DNA of 64,000 bases from the NCBI GenBank assembly GCA_045222295.1, contig JBGUXP010000015.1, positions 1 through 64,000 of the forward strand. The letters are read 5' to 3'. The position numbers and the translations under genes were made by a program. Source of the stretch: Colimorpha sp045222295. GTDB lineage: Bacteria > Bacteroidota > Bacteroidia > Bacteroidales > P3. Below, one piece after another: positions 16,496 to 25,900 of this stretch; position 1 is the first letter of the stretch, and the number at the start of each line of letters is the position of its first letter. The notes beneath the pieces were generated by a model. The model saw only the letters and a list, made by a program, of their open reading frames with translations. It had not been told where the DNA came from and did no database searches.

Positions 16496-18034
16496 ATGAC
16501 ATACCGACGGATTCTGACGCTTGCATTGTTGCTGGCGTTGTCAGGGAGGGTGTGTGCCAATGGCGACCCGGTGGCGGTACGTTCGGCATTGACCCTCTCG
16601 CCTACCCCGCTGGCAGTGCATGTGCCCGAGGTGCAACTTATCGACGAACATGTATCGTTCGTGCCACGCGGTCTCTACACCGAGGTCGTGGTGCGCTACC
16701 TGCTCCACAACCGCAGCAACCGCTCATTCGACAGCCTTCCCTACGGCTTCCCTATCGACTATTGGGGCAGCGGTGAGGCAGAATGGGTGAGTCTGGACGA
16801 CTTCACCGAGTCACAACAGGAGGTGGGATGGCGCGACGGCTACATACGCAACGTGAGTTTCATGCTTGGTGACCGCCAGTTGCAGTGGCAGCACTCGCGC
16901 GACAGCGTCATACGCCCACCGCAGAAATACCTTTACACCCTAGAGATGGATGCGCTGCCCGACAGCGCCGACGGCTATTCGAAGCACCTCGTTGACAGCC
17001 TCTATGCCATCTATGGGGATGACATCTACGCATACACCAAGGCTGTGTCGCGCCGCTGGTACTACACCTACCTCGACATTCCGGCGCAGAGTTTTGCCAC
17101 CCTCGAGGTGCGCTACACCGTAGAGACACCACTCAGCGAGGGCGCATACTACCGTCGCAACCATTATTACTATTATACACCCGACTACTACTGGGAGTTG
17201 CGATTCATGTACGACTTCACCCCTGCCGCCTACTGGGGCGACGGCCACGCCGACCACTTCTCGGTACAGCTCGACGCCTCCAACGTGCGCATCATAAACG
17301 AGAAGGTATACCTCCGTGGCTGGGAGAGCTGGAGCAGAGGCATCGGCGGCCTGCCCATGAAACAGGAGGGCGACCTATGGAGCTACGAGACCCGACACTT
17401 CGACCTTGCCGCCGCCAAACCGTTCATTGTTGACTACAGGTTGAAGAACTGTCCGCAACAACCTCTAGACGATATCCTTAACCACCGTATCGATCCGTCG
17501 CTGTTCACTATTGAGGTGAGTGGCGTCGACCGCAAATATCCCGTCGCCAACCTATGCGACTTCGACCCCTCCACCGCCACCGTACTGCGTCCCGACAAAA
17601 ACGACTCCATCTACATCACCATCCGTTTCAAAAAGCCAACCTCTCTGGACGGCATAATGATTCTCAACGGATACACCAAGAATGCCGAGACCTGGAGCAA
17701 CAATGCCCGCATCGACAGCCTACTAGTCTACAAGACGGGCTACGAAGTAGTTGGACCGTTTGACGATGGCAAGATGGATACCTCAAGATTCGATAACATG
17801 TTGGAAATTGGCTGGGCGTCCCACGGGAAACGTCCTATATCTAAAGAAGTAGCGGGCCGCGAACCATCCGGATACAGCTGGCAACCTCTGATTGACAACG
17901 CCGACAACCTCCGATTTGGCAACCCTTGGTGGAATGAATACTACTCCGAATTGCACATAATCATCACTTCCACCAAGAAAGGTCTGAAATATGACGACCT
18001 CTGCATATCTGAATTACTACTGATTGGAAAATGA
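16496..18034 (+). CDS. secreted protein with DUF4424-like and discoidin-like domains
   Basis: The 512-residue protein starts with a signal peptide (MTYRRILTLALLLALSGRVCA). The first two thirds, with RYLLHNRSNRSFDSLPYGFP and long YYYYTPDYYW-type aromatic stretches, resemble DUF4424-type domains that describe a folded beta-rich extracellular module. The last third (VANLCDFDPSTATVLRPDKN, then ITIRFKKPTSLDGIMILNGY and SLLVY, ending LCISELLLIG) has the pattern of an F5/8 type C (discoidin-like) domain, often a glycan binder. It overlaps tgt by 4 nt (ATGA), so translation is coupled. No catalytic motif is seen; role at the cell surface or in the periplasm is inferred. Confidence 0.7.
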   Translation: MTYRRILTLALLLALSGRVCANGDPVAVRSALTLSPTPLAVHVPEVQLIDEHVSFVPRGLYTEVVVRYLLHNRSNRSFDSLPYGFPIDYWGSGEAEWVSLDDFTESQQEVGWRDGYIRNVSFMLGDRQLQWQHSRDSVIRPPQKYLYTLEMDALPDSADGYSKHLVDSLYAIYGDDIYAYTKAVSRRWYYTYLDIPAQSFATLEVRYTVETPLSEGAYYRRNHYYYYTPDYYWELRFMYDFTPAAYWGDGHADHFSVQLDASNVRIINEKVYLRGWESWSRGIGGLPMKQEGDLWSYETRHFDLAAAKPFIVDYRLKNCPQQPLDDILNHRIDPSLFTIEVSGVDRKYPVANLCDFDPSTATVLRPDKNDSIYITIRFKKPTSLDGIMILNGYTKNAETWSNNARIDSLLVYKTGYEVVGPFDDGKMDTSRFDNMLEIGWASHGKRPISKEVAGREPSGYSWQPLIDNADNLRFGNPWWNEYYSELHIIITSTKKGLKYDDLCISELLLIGK

Positions 18035-19143
18035 TTGACCGATTGACATTCGACCTCCACGCCACCTGCGGCGATGCCCGTTCCGGTGTCATCCACACCG
18101 ACCACGGTGACATACAGACCCCCATATTTATGCCGGTGGGTACCGCTGGCAGTGTTAAAGCAGTGCATCAACATGAACTGCGTAATGATATTGGTGCACA
18201 GATAATTCTTGGTAATACATATCATCTCTACCTAAGGCCTGGCTGCGACATCCTGCGACAGGCCGGAGGGCTGCATAAGTTCAACGGCTGGGAACGTCCA
18301 CTGCTTACCGACAGCGGCGGTTTCCAGGTCTTCTCACTGGCAGACAACCGGAAGATAAAGGAGGAAGGCTGCACCTTCCGCAGTCATATCGATGGCAGCA
18401 AGCATCTCTTCACGCCGGAGAATGTCATGGACATCGAGCGCATCATTGGTGCCGATATTATGATGGCTTTTGACGAGTGCGCACCAGGTGATAGTGACCA
18501 CCGCTATGCGCAACGTTCAATGGAACTTACACACCGTTGGCTCGACCGTTGCATTAAGCGCTTCTCCGAGACCGAACCCCTCTATGGGCACCACCAGGCC
18601 CTCTTCCCTATCGTACAGGGGTGTCAGTATGCTGACTTGCGCAGAATATCAGCCGAATACATAGCCTCCAAAGACCCCGAAGGTTGCGCCATTGGAGGCC
18701 TGGCTGTCGGCGAACCTACAGAGAAGATGTACGAGATGATAGAGGTGGTCAATGCCATCCTCCCAAAGGACCGTCCGCGCTACCTTATGGGTGTCGGTAC
18801 TCCGCAAAACCTTCTTGAGGCCATTGAGCGCGGAGTGGACATGTTCGACTGTGTAATGCCCACCCGTAATGGACGTAACGGACTTATTTTCACTGCCGAA
18901 GGGACCATCAATATTAAGAATAAGAAATGGGAAACTTGTTTTGAACCCATCTATCTGGATTATACTCTCGCCTACCTCCACCATCTCATCCGTGCTCAAG
19001 AAATCTTGGGGCTGCAAATCTGCTCGATACTGAACCTTAAATTTTACCTGTGGCTCGTAGGCGAAGCCCGTCGCCATATTCTCTCCGGCGACTATGCATC
19101 CTGGAAATCATATATGATTCCGAATCTCGGCCGCCGACTCTGA
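18031..19143 (+). CDS. tgt: tRNA-guanine transglycosylase, lacking zinc ligands
   Basis: The enzyme swaps guanine-34 for the queuosine precursor preQ1 in tRNAs for Asp, Asn, His and Tyr. The 370 residues form the usual TIM barrel, with the active-site Asp94 in LLTDSGGFQVFSL, GGLAVGEP, and Asp273 in FDCVMPTRNGRNGLIF. The normal bacterial enzyme binds structural zinc with C-x-C-x-x-C plus a His about 26 residues later. Here that region reads WETCFEPIYLDYTLAYLHH, so the cysteine cluster is missing, and the His position reads SILNLKF, with Leu instead. All four ligands are therefore absent, while the catalytic residues remain. Either the lineage replaced the zinc site or folding differs. The gene overlaps the preceding stop by 4 nt and ends before a terminator. 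Confidence 0.95.
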   Translation: MIDRLTFDLHATCGDARSGVIHTDHGDIQTPIFMPVGTAGSVKAVHQHELRNDIGAQIILGNTYHLYLRPGCDILRQAGGLHKFNGWERPLLTDSGGFQVFSLADNRKIKEEGCTFRSHIDGSKHLFTPENVMDIERIIGADIMMAFDECAPGDSDHRYAQRSMELTHRWLDRCIKRFSETEPLYGHHQALFPIVQGCQYADLRRISAEYIASKDPEGCAIGGLAVGEPTEKMYEMIEVVNAILPKDRPRYLMGVGTPQNLLEAIERGVDMFDCVMPTRNGRNGLIFTAEGTINIKNKKWETCFEPIYLDYTLAYLHHLIRAQEILGLQICSILNLKFYLWLVGEARRHILSGDYASWKSYMIPNLGRRL

Positions 19144-19189
19144 AGAAGAGTCTCTGGCACTGTTAATGAATCTGATACAATCTAAGGAG

Positions 19190-19216
19190 CACCCCACTCA
19201 AAGAGGGTGTTTCTTT
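19190..19216 (+). terminator. terminator after tgt
   Basis: CACCC (19190-19194) pairs with GGGTG (19205-19209), with a possible inner CTC/GAG pair, followed by TTTCTTTG. It is directly upstream of copy 2 of the dispersed element, as a terminator also is at copy 3. Confidence 0.65.
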
Positions 19217-19231
19217 GTTAATACTAACTAG

Positions 19232-19300
19232 CTATAAACCAGTTATCAAAACCCTACCAACTCCTAACCAACTCCTACCGCAGTGGGAGTTGATAGAGTG
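19232..19300 (+). repeat. dispersed intergenic element, copy 2
   Basis: This 69-bp sequence aligns without gaps to 40902-40970 (59 of 69 identical). It starts CTATAAACCAGTTATCAA, continues with units of about 11 nt (ACCAACTCCTA) and ends in a hairpin AACTCCTAC / GTGGGAGTT. The rest of the 296-bp spacer to 19439 holds only the terminator upstream and the promoter downstream. Confidence 0.75.
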
Positions 19301-19408
19301 TTTGTTGGGGGATGGCCTGATGAAGGGGCCAAGATGGTATTAGGACAGGTGTTGAATACTTGTTGATATTTTCACTCTGGCTTGCACGCGGCCACAGATT
19401 ATTATATG

Positions 19409-19416
19409 TATTTTTG
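19409..19416 (+). promoter_or_regulatory. promoter of the glycosyltransferase-sigma cluster
   Basis: TATTTTTG at 19409-19416 matches the -7 box and lies 23 bp before the ATG at 19440. A TTG near 19382 may be the -33 element, at a somewhat long spacing. Confidence 0.5.
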
Positions 19417-19439
19417 TATTCTAAAACAAATGTGTACAA

Positions 19440-20606
19440 ATGTTTGATTTTACAAATTTTCTAACTGATACTCAGTCTGTTGTTTTTTCTGTGCTGATGC
19501 TGTTGGCATTGGCGTTTTGTTGTGTGTACTATGGTTTGTTCCACCTTCGTATCGGTCGCTGGCACCGCAAACCTGACAAAGAAGCTGTCAATACGCAGAA
19601 TAAAGAAGTTTTCCCTCCGGTGAGCGTGGTGCTTACGGCACGCAATGACGCCGCCTGGCTGAAGGAAAACCTTGTCTACCTGCTGGAACAGGACTATCCT
19701 GACTTCGAGGTTGTTGTTGTAGACTACCTAAGTCATGACGACACCCAATTCGTGCTCAAGTTGCTGAAGGACTACTACCCCCATCTGAAAGTTGTCCCCT
19801 TCAAGGAGGATGTGAACCTCTTCCAGGGCAAGAAGTATCCCCTCTCGATAGGTATCAAAAGTGCGAAGAACGACATCCTACTGTTGGCCGACCCCGATTG
19901 CACGCCGAAGAACATGCAGTGGCTTCGCGGTATGGTAAAGGGTTACTATAGGAAAGAGACGCAAATTGTACTGGGGTTCTGTGGTTTAAAACGCACAAAA
20001 ACTCTGCTCGGCACTCTGCAGCAGTATGACAATCTATCATACAGTTCCCACTATCTGGGCTGTGCCCTGCTGGGCCACCCCTACACTGGCTCGGGCCGTA
20101 ACCTGAGCTATCGTCGCGAGTTCTTCTTCAAACGTGGAGCCTTCATCAGTCACTACAATGTGGCTGGTGGCTCTGACGACCTCTTTATCTATCAGAACGC
20201 CACACGCACTAATACTGCAGTGAGCATTAGCAGCGATGCCTGTCTGAGCACCGAACCCAAGAAGACATTTGGAGAATGGCACAAACTGCGTCTGTCGCGT
20301 GTGTCGACACGTAACTGGCATAGTGTCGGCGGCCGTCTGATGGAGGATTTGCTACCCATCTCGGTGATCCTCTTCTACACCATGGGAGCACTGTTGCTTG
20401 CCAATGGTGGCATGCCATGGGGATTGATAGGTATCGCCACGGTGGTAAAATGGGCCTGGCAAATTGTCACTTTCGCCCAGCTATCCAACCGTTTTGAGGG
20501 TGGTTTGGTATACCTTGCAGCACCACTTTTTGAAATTTATTTTATCATTGCAAATACTATTTTGGTTCTAACTCCGTTAGATAATAACAGAAAATTCAGC
20601 AAATAG
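19440..20606 (+). CDS. membrane-bound family 2 glycosyltransferase
   Basis: The 388-residue protein has an N-terminal membrane helix (about 12-32), a GT-A catalytic domain and three C-terminal membrane helices. The catalytic domain starts PPVSVVLTARNDAAWLKENL, holds the metal-binding DPDC (151-154, the DxD motif), then GSGRNLSYRR and AGGSDDLFI, which take the place of the acceptor-side ED motif. Such enzymes use a nucleotide sugar to extend a lipid-linked or surface glycan; the substrate is unknown. The stop codon is directly followed by the GTG of a sigma-factor gene. The same order (transferase, sigma factor, small barrel) is one I know in other Bacteroidales. Confidence 0.85.
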   Translation: MFDFTNFLTDTQSVVFSVLMLLALAFCCVYYGLFHLRIGRWHRKPDKEAVNTQNKEVFPPVSVVLTARNDAAWLKENLVYLLEQDYPDFEVVVVDYLSHDDTQFVLKLLKDYYPHLKVVPFKEDVNLFQGKKYPLSIGIKSAKNDILLLADPDCTPKNMQWLRGMVKGYYRKETQIVLGFCGLKRTKTLLGTLQQYDNLSYSSHYLGCALLGHPYTGSGRNLSYRREFFFKRGAFISHYNVAGGSDDLFIYQNATRTNTAVSISSDACLSTEPKKTFGEWHKLRLSRVSTRNWHSVGGRLMEDLLPISVILFYTMGALLLANGGMPWGLIGIATVVKWAWQIVTFAQLSNRFEGGLVYLAAPLFEIYFIIANTILVLTPLDNNRKFSK

Positions 20607-21212
20607 GTGGAACCAAAAGCCTCCAACGACCGACTTCAGCTTGATTATCAGCTGGTTTGTGCCGCCCGTGACAATGGGAGTCCCAAGGCCTATGCCGACC
20701 TTATGGACTCCTATCGTGAGCCGCTCTATCTGCTTTTGTTGCGCATGACACACAATACCACCACTGCGGCAGACCTCACCATGGAGACTTTCTGTAAGGC
20801 TTTTCTTCAGCTCCACCGTTATGCCCCCACAGGCACCTTCAGCTCATGGCTTTTCTCCATAGGGGTGAACACCTACATCGACTACCTGCGCAAACGACGC
20901 CTGGAGACAGTATCATTGGGCAGCATCACCCGTACGGGGGACGGTGACTTCATTGAATACCAGATACCTTCAAGTCAACCCAATCCCGAGGAAATGATGA
21001 TACGCATGCAGCGTGATGCGGCACTGAAAGAGGTGGTGGCGAGTCTCAAGGAGCCCTACCGCCGCATCATAGAACTGCGCTACTATGAGGATCTCTCCTA
21101 CGAGGAAATTGCAGAACGGCTGAATCTGCCGTTAGGAACAGTGAAGGTGCGTCTGCTAAGAGCCAAAGCCCTATTGTCGAGCATTGTGAAGGAAAGGAGG
21201 GACGTGGTATGA
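20607..21212 (+). CDS. sigma-70 family RNA polymerase sigma factor (ECF-like)
   Basis: The 201-residue protein has region 2 (LTMETFCKAFLQLHRY, then SSWLFSIGVNTYIDYLRKRR, the -10-binding helices) and region 4 (LRYYEDLSYEEIAERLNLPL and VKVRLLRAKALL, the helix-turn-helix for -35). It lacks regions 1 and 3, as in ECF sigmas. No anti-sigma gene is adjacent; the next gene encodes a membrane barrel. The start is GTG at 20607, placed immediately after the stop of the glycosyltransferase; ATG at 20704 would cut region 2. It overlaps the next gene by 4 nt. It may control envelope genes, which is inference from its neighbours. Confidence 0.9.
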   Translation: MEPKASNDRLQLDYQLVCAARDNGSPKAYADLMDSYREPLYLLLLRMTHNTTTAADLTMETFCKAFLQLHRYAPTGTFSSWLFSIGVNTYIDYLRKRRLETVSLGSITRTGDGDFIEYQIPSSQPNPEEMMIRMQRDAALKEVVASLKEPYRRIIELRYYEDLSYEEIAERLNLPLGTVKVRLLRAKALLSSIVKERRDVV

Positions 21213-22093
21213 GACGTATGAGTATTCTTCTTGTTTCCCTGCTTGCAGCCACGATGGCCATGGGCGAGGACGACGGCGTTCCGAGGCGTGGGCCTTCAGG
21301 ATTATCTGTTTTTGCCAGCGGCGGTGTCATCTGGGCCGACGGCAGCAATGCTAATTTTTATTCCGGTCGTCCGGGCAACGCCAACACTATCGAGCGTGTT
21401 CTCTATAGCAACAACTATGGCACCCAAATATGGAACGATTTGAAGTCGGAGGGACTAATCGACGGAACCATTGGTAATTACAATCAATTGAAGGTGGAAG
21501 AGTATTCCAACATGTACTACCGCACCTCCTTCCAGTATGGCTTTGGAATCCGCTACGACTACGAGAACGGATTTGGCTGGTTGCTGCGTTTCGATCTGCT
21601 GCGCCTGCAGGCCAACGGTATCTTCAACCTAGGGAGCACTTCAGGTACAGGTATTCTCACCAACAATCATCGCTATATTCCTTGTGACATCATGGGCCGC
21701 GAGGACCGTATTAATATCGACCTGGCTATCACACGGACGGTTGATCTAGGAAACAATCTCTGCCTTGAACTTGACCTCGGCGCCAGCTTGAACAATGCCA
21801 AGGTGAAGGAAAACAAGATGAAGATAGCCAACGGAAGCTACAGCATTCTTGATGTCTGGGGTGGTAACACGCCCGATGTGGGGGTTGGAAGCTATGAATA
21901 TGTCAATCAGGGCGGTATCGGCTGGGGAGTCTTTATGAGCGGCCTGCTGGGTTACGGCATCAGTGGTGTCGGTGCTATCAAGGCCGGCTACACCTGCTAC
22001 CATTCCAAGACCAATCTTAAAGGCTATGACGACATGGGGTGGCACCACAGTCTCTTTGTACGTTTTGAAATCAACAATTTTAGTTTTTTATAA
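21209..22093 (+). CDS. outer-membrane beta-barrel-like protein
   Basis: The 294 residues start with a signal peptide (MRRMSILLVSLLAATMAMG) and then show alternating aromatic and polar strands (FQYGFGIRYDYENGFGWLLR, ISGVGAIKAGYTCYH) that end in a strand SLFVRFEINNFSFL, typical of an outer-membrane barrel. No enzyme or receptor motif is visible. The start overlaps the sigma-factor stop (ATGA), so the two are translationally coupled. It might be a target or sensor for that sigma factor, which is inference only. The GNAT gene begins in the base directly after its stop. Confidence 0.75.
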   Translation: MRRMSILLVSLLAATMAMGEDDGVPRRGPSGLSVFASGGVIWADGSNANFYSGRPGNANTIERVLYSNNYGTQIWNDLKSEGLIDGTIGNYNQLKVEEYSNMYYRTSFQYGFGIRYDYENGFGWLLRFDLLRLQANGIFNLGSTSGTGILTNNHRYIPCDIMGREDRINIDLAITRTVDLGNNLCLELDLGASLNNAKVKENKMKIANGSYSILDVWGGNTPDVGVGSYEYVNQGGIGWGVFMSGLLGYGISGVGAIKAGYTCYHSKTNLKGYDDMGWHHSLFVRFEINNFSFL

Positions 22094-22612
22094 ATGATTA
22101 CATTTACAACATTAGCAGAAAGCGACCATTCGCACTTTGCACAAAGCCTGTTTGAAGAGGCGTTTCCGGAGCAGGAACGCCCGCCTTTCTCTAGTCTCCG
22201 GCATAGAGATGCCGGCAAATTCCATTTCCTCGTAGCCGAGAATGGCGACGACCCCGTGGGTATCCTGACCTACTGGACTTTCGAAGACCTAATTTACATT
22301 GAACATTTCGCCATCGCCGAAGAGCTCCGCAACCAGGGACTTGGCAAGGCGGTGTTTCTCTATTTTCTCTCGCAGCAGACCGAGCAGGTGGTTTTGGAGG
22401 TGGAACTACCCAACGACGAGGTGGCCGACCACCGTGTGGAGTTCTATGCCAGCATGGGATTCTACCAGAACCCGCAGCACTACAAACAGCCAGCCTATCG
22501 CGAGGGTGGTCAAGAGGTGGACATGATTATCATGTCGAAATATGAGCTCGATGACGATGAATTTTGCGAGATACGCGACCTTTTGTATCGCGAAGTATAT
22601 GGGGTGAAGTAA
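22094..22612 (+). CDS. GNAT family N-acetyltransferase
   Basis: The 172-residue protein has the acetyl-CoA binding motif A, EELRNQGLGKAVFLYFLSQQ (about residues 75-95, R/Q-x-x-G-x-G), with the strand before it (LIYIEHFAIAEE), and motif B in VEFYASMGFYQNPQHY. It transfers an acetyl group to an amine; the substrate is unknown. It begins at the base after the barrel gene's stop codon (no gap), the last member of the cluster starting at 19440. The C-terminal extra helix (YELDDDEFCEIRDLLYREVY) is not part of the minimal fold. Confidence 0.85.
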   Translation: MITFTTLAESDHSHFAQSLFEEAFPEQERPPFSSLRHRDAGKFHFLVAENGDDPVGILTYWTFEDLIYIEHFAIAEELRNQGLGKAVFLYFLSQQTEQVVLEVELPNDEVADHRVEFYASMGFYQNPQHYKQPAYREGGQEVDMIIMSKYELDDDEFCEIRDLLYREVYGVK

Positions 22613-22703
22613 GATTGTGTATTAGAAATCAAGATTTTTTTCACTTGCAAATATTTGTATTTCAATATAAAATATTTCTTTCATAAAAAATATTGAAAAA
22701 AAA

Positions 22704-22735
22704 TTTGGTCAGTATTGAAAAAGTGTGTACTTTTG
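22704..22735 (+). promoter_or_regulatory. tRNA-Arg promoter
   Basis: TTTG (22704-22707) and TACTTTTG (22728-22735) are 20 nt apart, 40 bp upstream of the tRNA. Confidence 0.7.
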
Positions 22736-22775
22736 CACCCGATTTCGAGAGAAAGAAAACGTTGAAATCAAAGAT

Positions 22776-22849
22776 GGCTCCTTAGCTCAACTGAATAGAG
22801 CATCTGACTACGGATCAGAAGGTTGCAGGTTTGAATCCTGCAGGAGTCA
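22776..22849 (+). tRNA. tRNA-Arg (ACG)
   Basis: A 74-nt cloverleaf is visible. The 7-bp acceptor arm GGCTCCT / AGGAGTC contains one G-T pair, the anticodon stem is TCTGA / TCAGA around loop CTACGGA with anticodon ACG, the T-arm is GCAGG / CCTGC with loop TTTGAAT, and the discriminator is A. CCA is not encoded. The ACG anticodon, read as ICG after deamination, decodes CGU/CGC/CGA. It has its own promoter and a terminator right behind it. Confidence 0.95.
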
Positions 22850-22858
22850 CAAAGGAAG

Positions 22859-22888
22859 AGAGAACAGAGATGTTCTCTCTTTTTTTTG
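22859..22888 (+). terminator. terminator of tRNA-Arg
   Basis: AGAGAACA (22859-22866), loop GAGA, TGTTCTCT (22871-22878), then C and nine T. Confidence 0.9.
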
Positions 22889-22928
22889 CATGTAGGAAAA
22901 AAGATTTGGCCATGTCGGGCAAGTTTCG

Positions 22929-22936
22929 TATTTTTG
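22929..22936 (+). promoter_or_regulatory. promoter of the T9SS type B protein
   Basis: TATTTTTG, 19 bp upstream of the ATG at 22956. Confidence 0.55.
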
Positions 22937-22955
22937 CATTTCCATTATATAATGT

Positions 22956-25900
22956 ATGAAACGGGCAATTGCCATAACAATTATTCTTTTAACCTGCTGT
23001 ATTCCGACATGGTCGCGCAACGAACGTGACACGCTGGGGACAGGAACGATGGTGCATTTTGTGGAGAATCTCGGACAATGGGATTCGAAGGTAATATATG
23101 AAGTGCAGCTGCATGATGCTGCAGTTTTTTTGGAACAATCCGGCATCACTGTGGCGCTCCGTGAGCACCTGCCGCATCCACACACCTCTGGAGAATGGAA
23201 AATGGAACGAAAGGAACCGGGTGTGAGAGGCCATGCCTACAAGATGCATTTCATTGGAGCTAGCCCCACCCTGCCCTTGGGCTACGACCGTCGGAATGGT
23301 TACAGCAACTATTACCTTGGCAATGACCCCTCCCATTGGCGCTCTAAGGTAGGCAGTTATGCTTCAGTGCGTTATCAAGAAATCTACCCAGGGGTGACGT
23401 TGGAACTATATGGTGGAAGCAATGCATTAAAATACAACTTCATCATTAGTCCAGGCGCTAATCCATCGGCCATTGTTTTGCAATATGAAGGGGTGAAAGG
23501 CATAAGCGTGAGCCGCGAAGGCAACCTCATTGTAAAAACTTCGGTAAGAGATGTGGTTGAATTGAAACCTTATGTATTTCAAGAGGAGAAAGGGGAAAAA
23601 AGTGAGATAAAAAGCCGATGGCGTGTGGAAAAAGATAATGAGAGCTGGAGGGTATGGATTGAATTGGACAACTATAATCCCTCGCGGGAACTCGTAATCG
23701 ACCCCGTACTGATATTTTCGACCTATACGGGATCCATAGCCGACAACTGGGGTACCACGGCAGCCTATGATTCCGAGAAGAATGTATATACCGCCGGGCT
23801 GGTTTTCAATGTAGGCTATCCCACCACCACAGGAGCTTACCAACTCACCTTCGGCGGCAACTGCGACGTAGGTATCTTCAAGTTCGACTCCTTGGGCACC
23901 CAGCGGCTCTATGCCACCTATCTCGGCGGTTCGATGGCCGACATGCCGCACAGCCTCTTCGTCAACAGCTTTGACGATTTGGTGATCTTTGGTTCTACGG
24001 GATCCACCAATTTCCCAGTCACCGCCGGAGCATTCCAAACCAGCCATGCAGGAGGCGACACCTTAAGCTATGAGGACCCCTACAACTACCGTACAGTCTT
24101 CTTTCCCCAGGGAAGCGACATTTTCGTCAGCCGTCTCAGTGCCGATGGAAGCCAGCTGCAAGCCTCCACCTATGTAGGCGGCACTGGCAACGATGGACTC
24201 AACTACCACCGCCATTTCAATCGAAGCGAAAGCATCATTATGTGCGGCAACGACTCCCTTTACTACAACTACGGTGACGGCGCCCGCGGTGAGATTATCA
24301 CGGACAACCTGAATAATATCTATGTCGGCAGCACCACCATGAGTAACGACTTCCCCACCACTGCTGCCAGCCTACAGCCTTCCCATCAGGGGCGTCAGGA
24401 CGGCGTGGTATTCAAGCTTGACCACAATCTACGAACTCTTCTTTGGAGCACCTATCTAGGCGGTAGCATGGATGACGCTGTCTACTCCATAGATGTTGAC
24501 TCCGCCTACAATCTCCTTGTCTGCGGTGGTACCAACAGTCCTAACTTCCCCACCACCGACAGTGCCTGGCAGACCTCCTATGGTGGCGGCTCGGCCGACG
24601 GCTTTGTCAGTAAAATTTCATACAATGGCGACCGCCTGATGGCGTCGACCTTTGTAGGAGAACAATTCTATGACCAACTGTACTTTGTTCGCACCGGTCG
24701 CCACGATGAGATATTCCTCTTCGGACAAACCCAACCCATGAATGGTAGCTCCTTTATCTACAATGCTGGCTACAGCGTCTACAACAGCGGTATGCTTCTC
24801 ATGCGCATGCTGCCAGACCTCAGCGGCCGTGTCTGGAGCACCCTCTTTGGCACCCCCGGACGCATCAACCTCTCCCCCACCGCCTTCGCTGCCGACATCT
24901 GCAACCGCATCTACCTGGCCGGATGGGGGCGCGACTTCGTGGGCCACCTCAATCACAGCGGTACGCGCACCCAGTTCTACACTGCCGGCACTTGGGGCAT
25001 GGAGACCTCTTCCGATGCCTGGAGCGACTCCACTGATGGCCAGGACTTCTACCTCATGAGCATCGATGCAGATGCTAACACTCTCGAATATGCTTCCTTC
25101 TTCGGACAACTCCACTCCTCCTCCGGCTACGGCTACAACGGTGCCGACCATGTCGACGGCGGCACCTCCCGTTTCGACCGCCTCGCCACCCTCTACCAGT
25201 CCGTCTGTGCCTCCTGCGGCGGCTCCCAAGGATTTCCTACCACTGCCGATGCCTGGAGCGACAGCAACCGCTCCTCCAACTGCAACAACGCCCTCTTCCG
25301 CTTCAACGTCACCAACGATTTCCCCGTTGCCGAATTCCTCTCACCCTCCGCCGGCTGCGCCCCCTACACCCTCACCTTCCACAACACCGGCCGGGGAACT
25401 TCCTACTTATGGAACTTCGGCGACGGCACCTCTTCCTCCGAATGCAATCCCTCCCACACCTATACCTCGGGAGGCATCTACACTGTCACCCTCATTGCCT
25501 ACATGGCAGGAGGCTGCGCCGACGCCGACACCCAGCGCCACTCCATCCATGTTATCGGCAACGACAGTCACTCCTTCGCACCGCTCATTGCTTGTCATAA
25601 CGACCACATCCAGATTGGCCTCCAGCCCCAACTCGGTGCCACCTACCAGTGGCTCTCCGGTCAGGTCAGCGACCCCTCCGTTGCCAACCCCTGGGTCAGT
25701 GACTCCGGCATCTACATCCTCCGTGTCTCCGCGCCTGGATGTAGCGAAACCGACACTTTCAAAGTCAAAACCTACACACTTATCGACCTCTGGCACTCCT
25801 CCGCCATCTCATGCCACGATTCAACCGACGGAAGCGCCTTTTTCCACATCAGTTCCAGTCTCGACCCCGACTCCGTAACCCTCACCCTTCTCGGCCCTCA

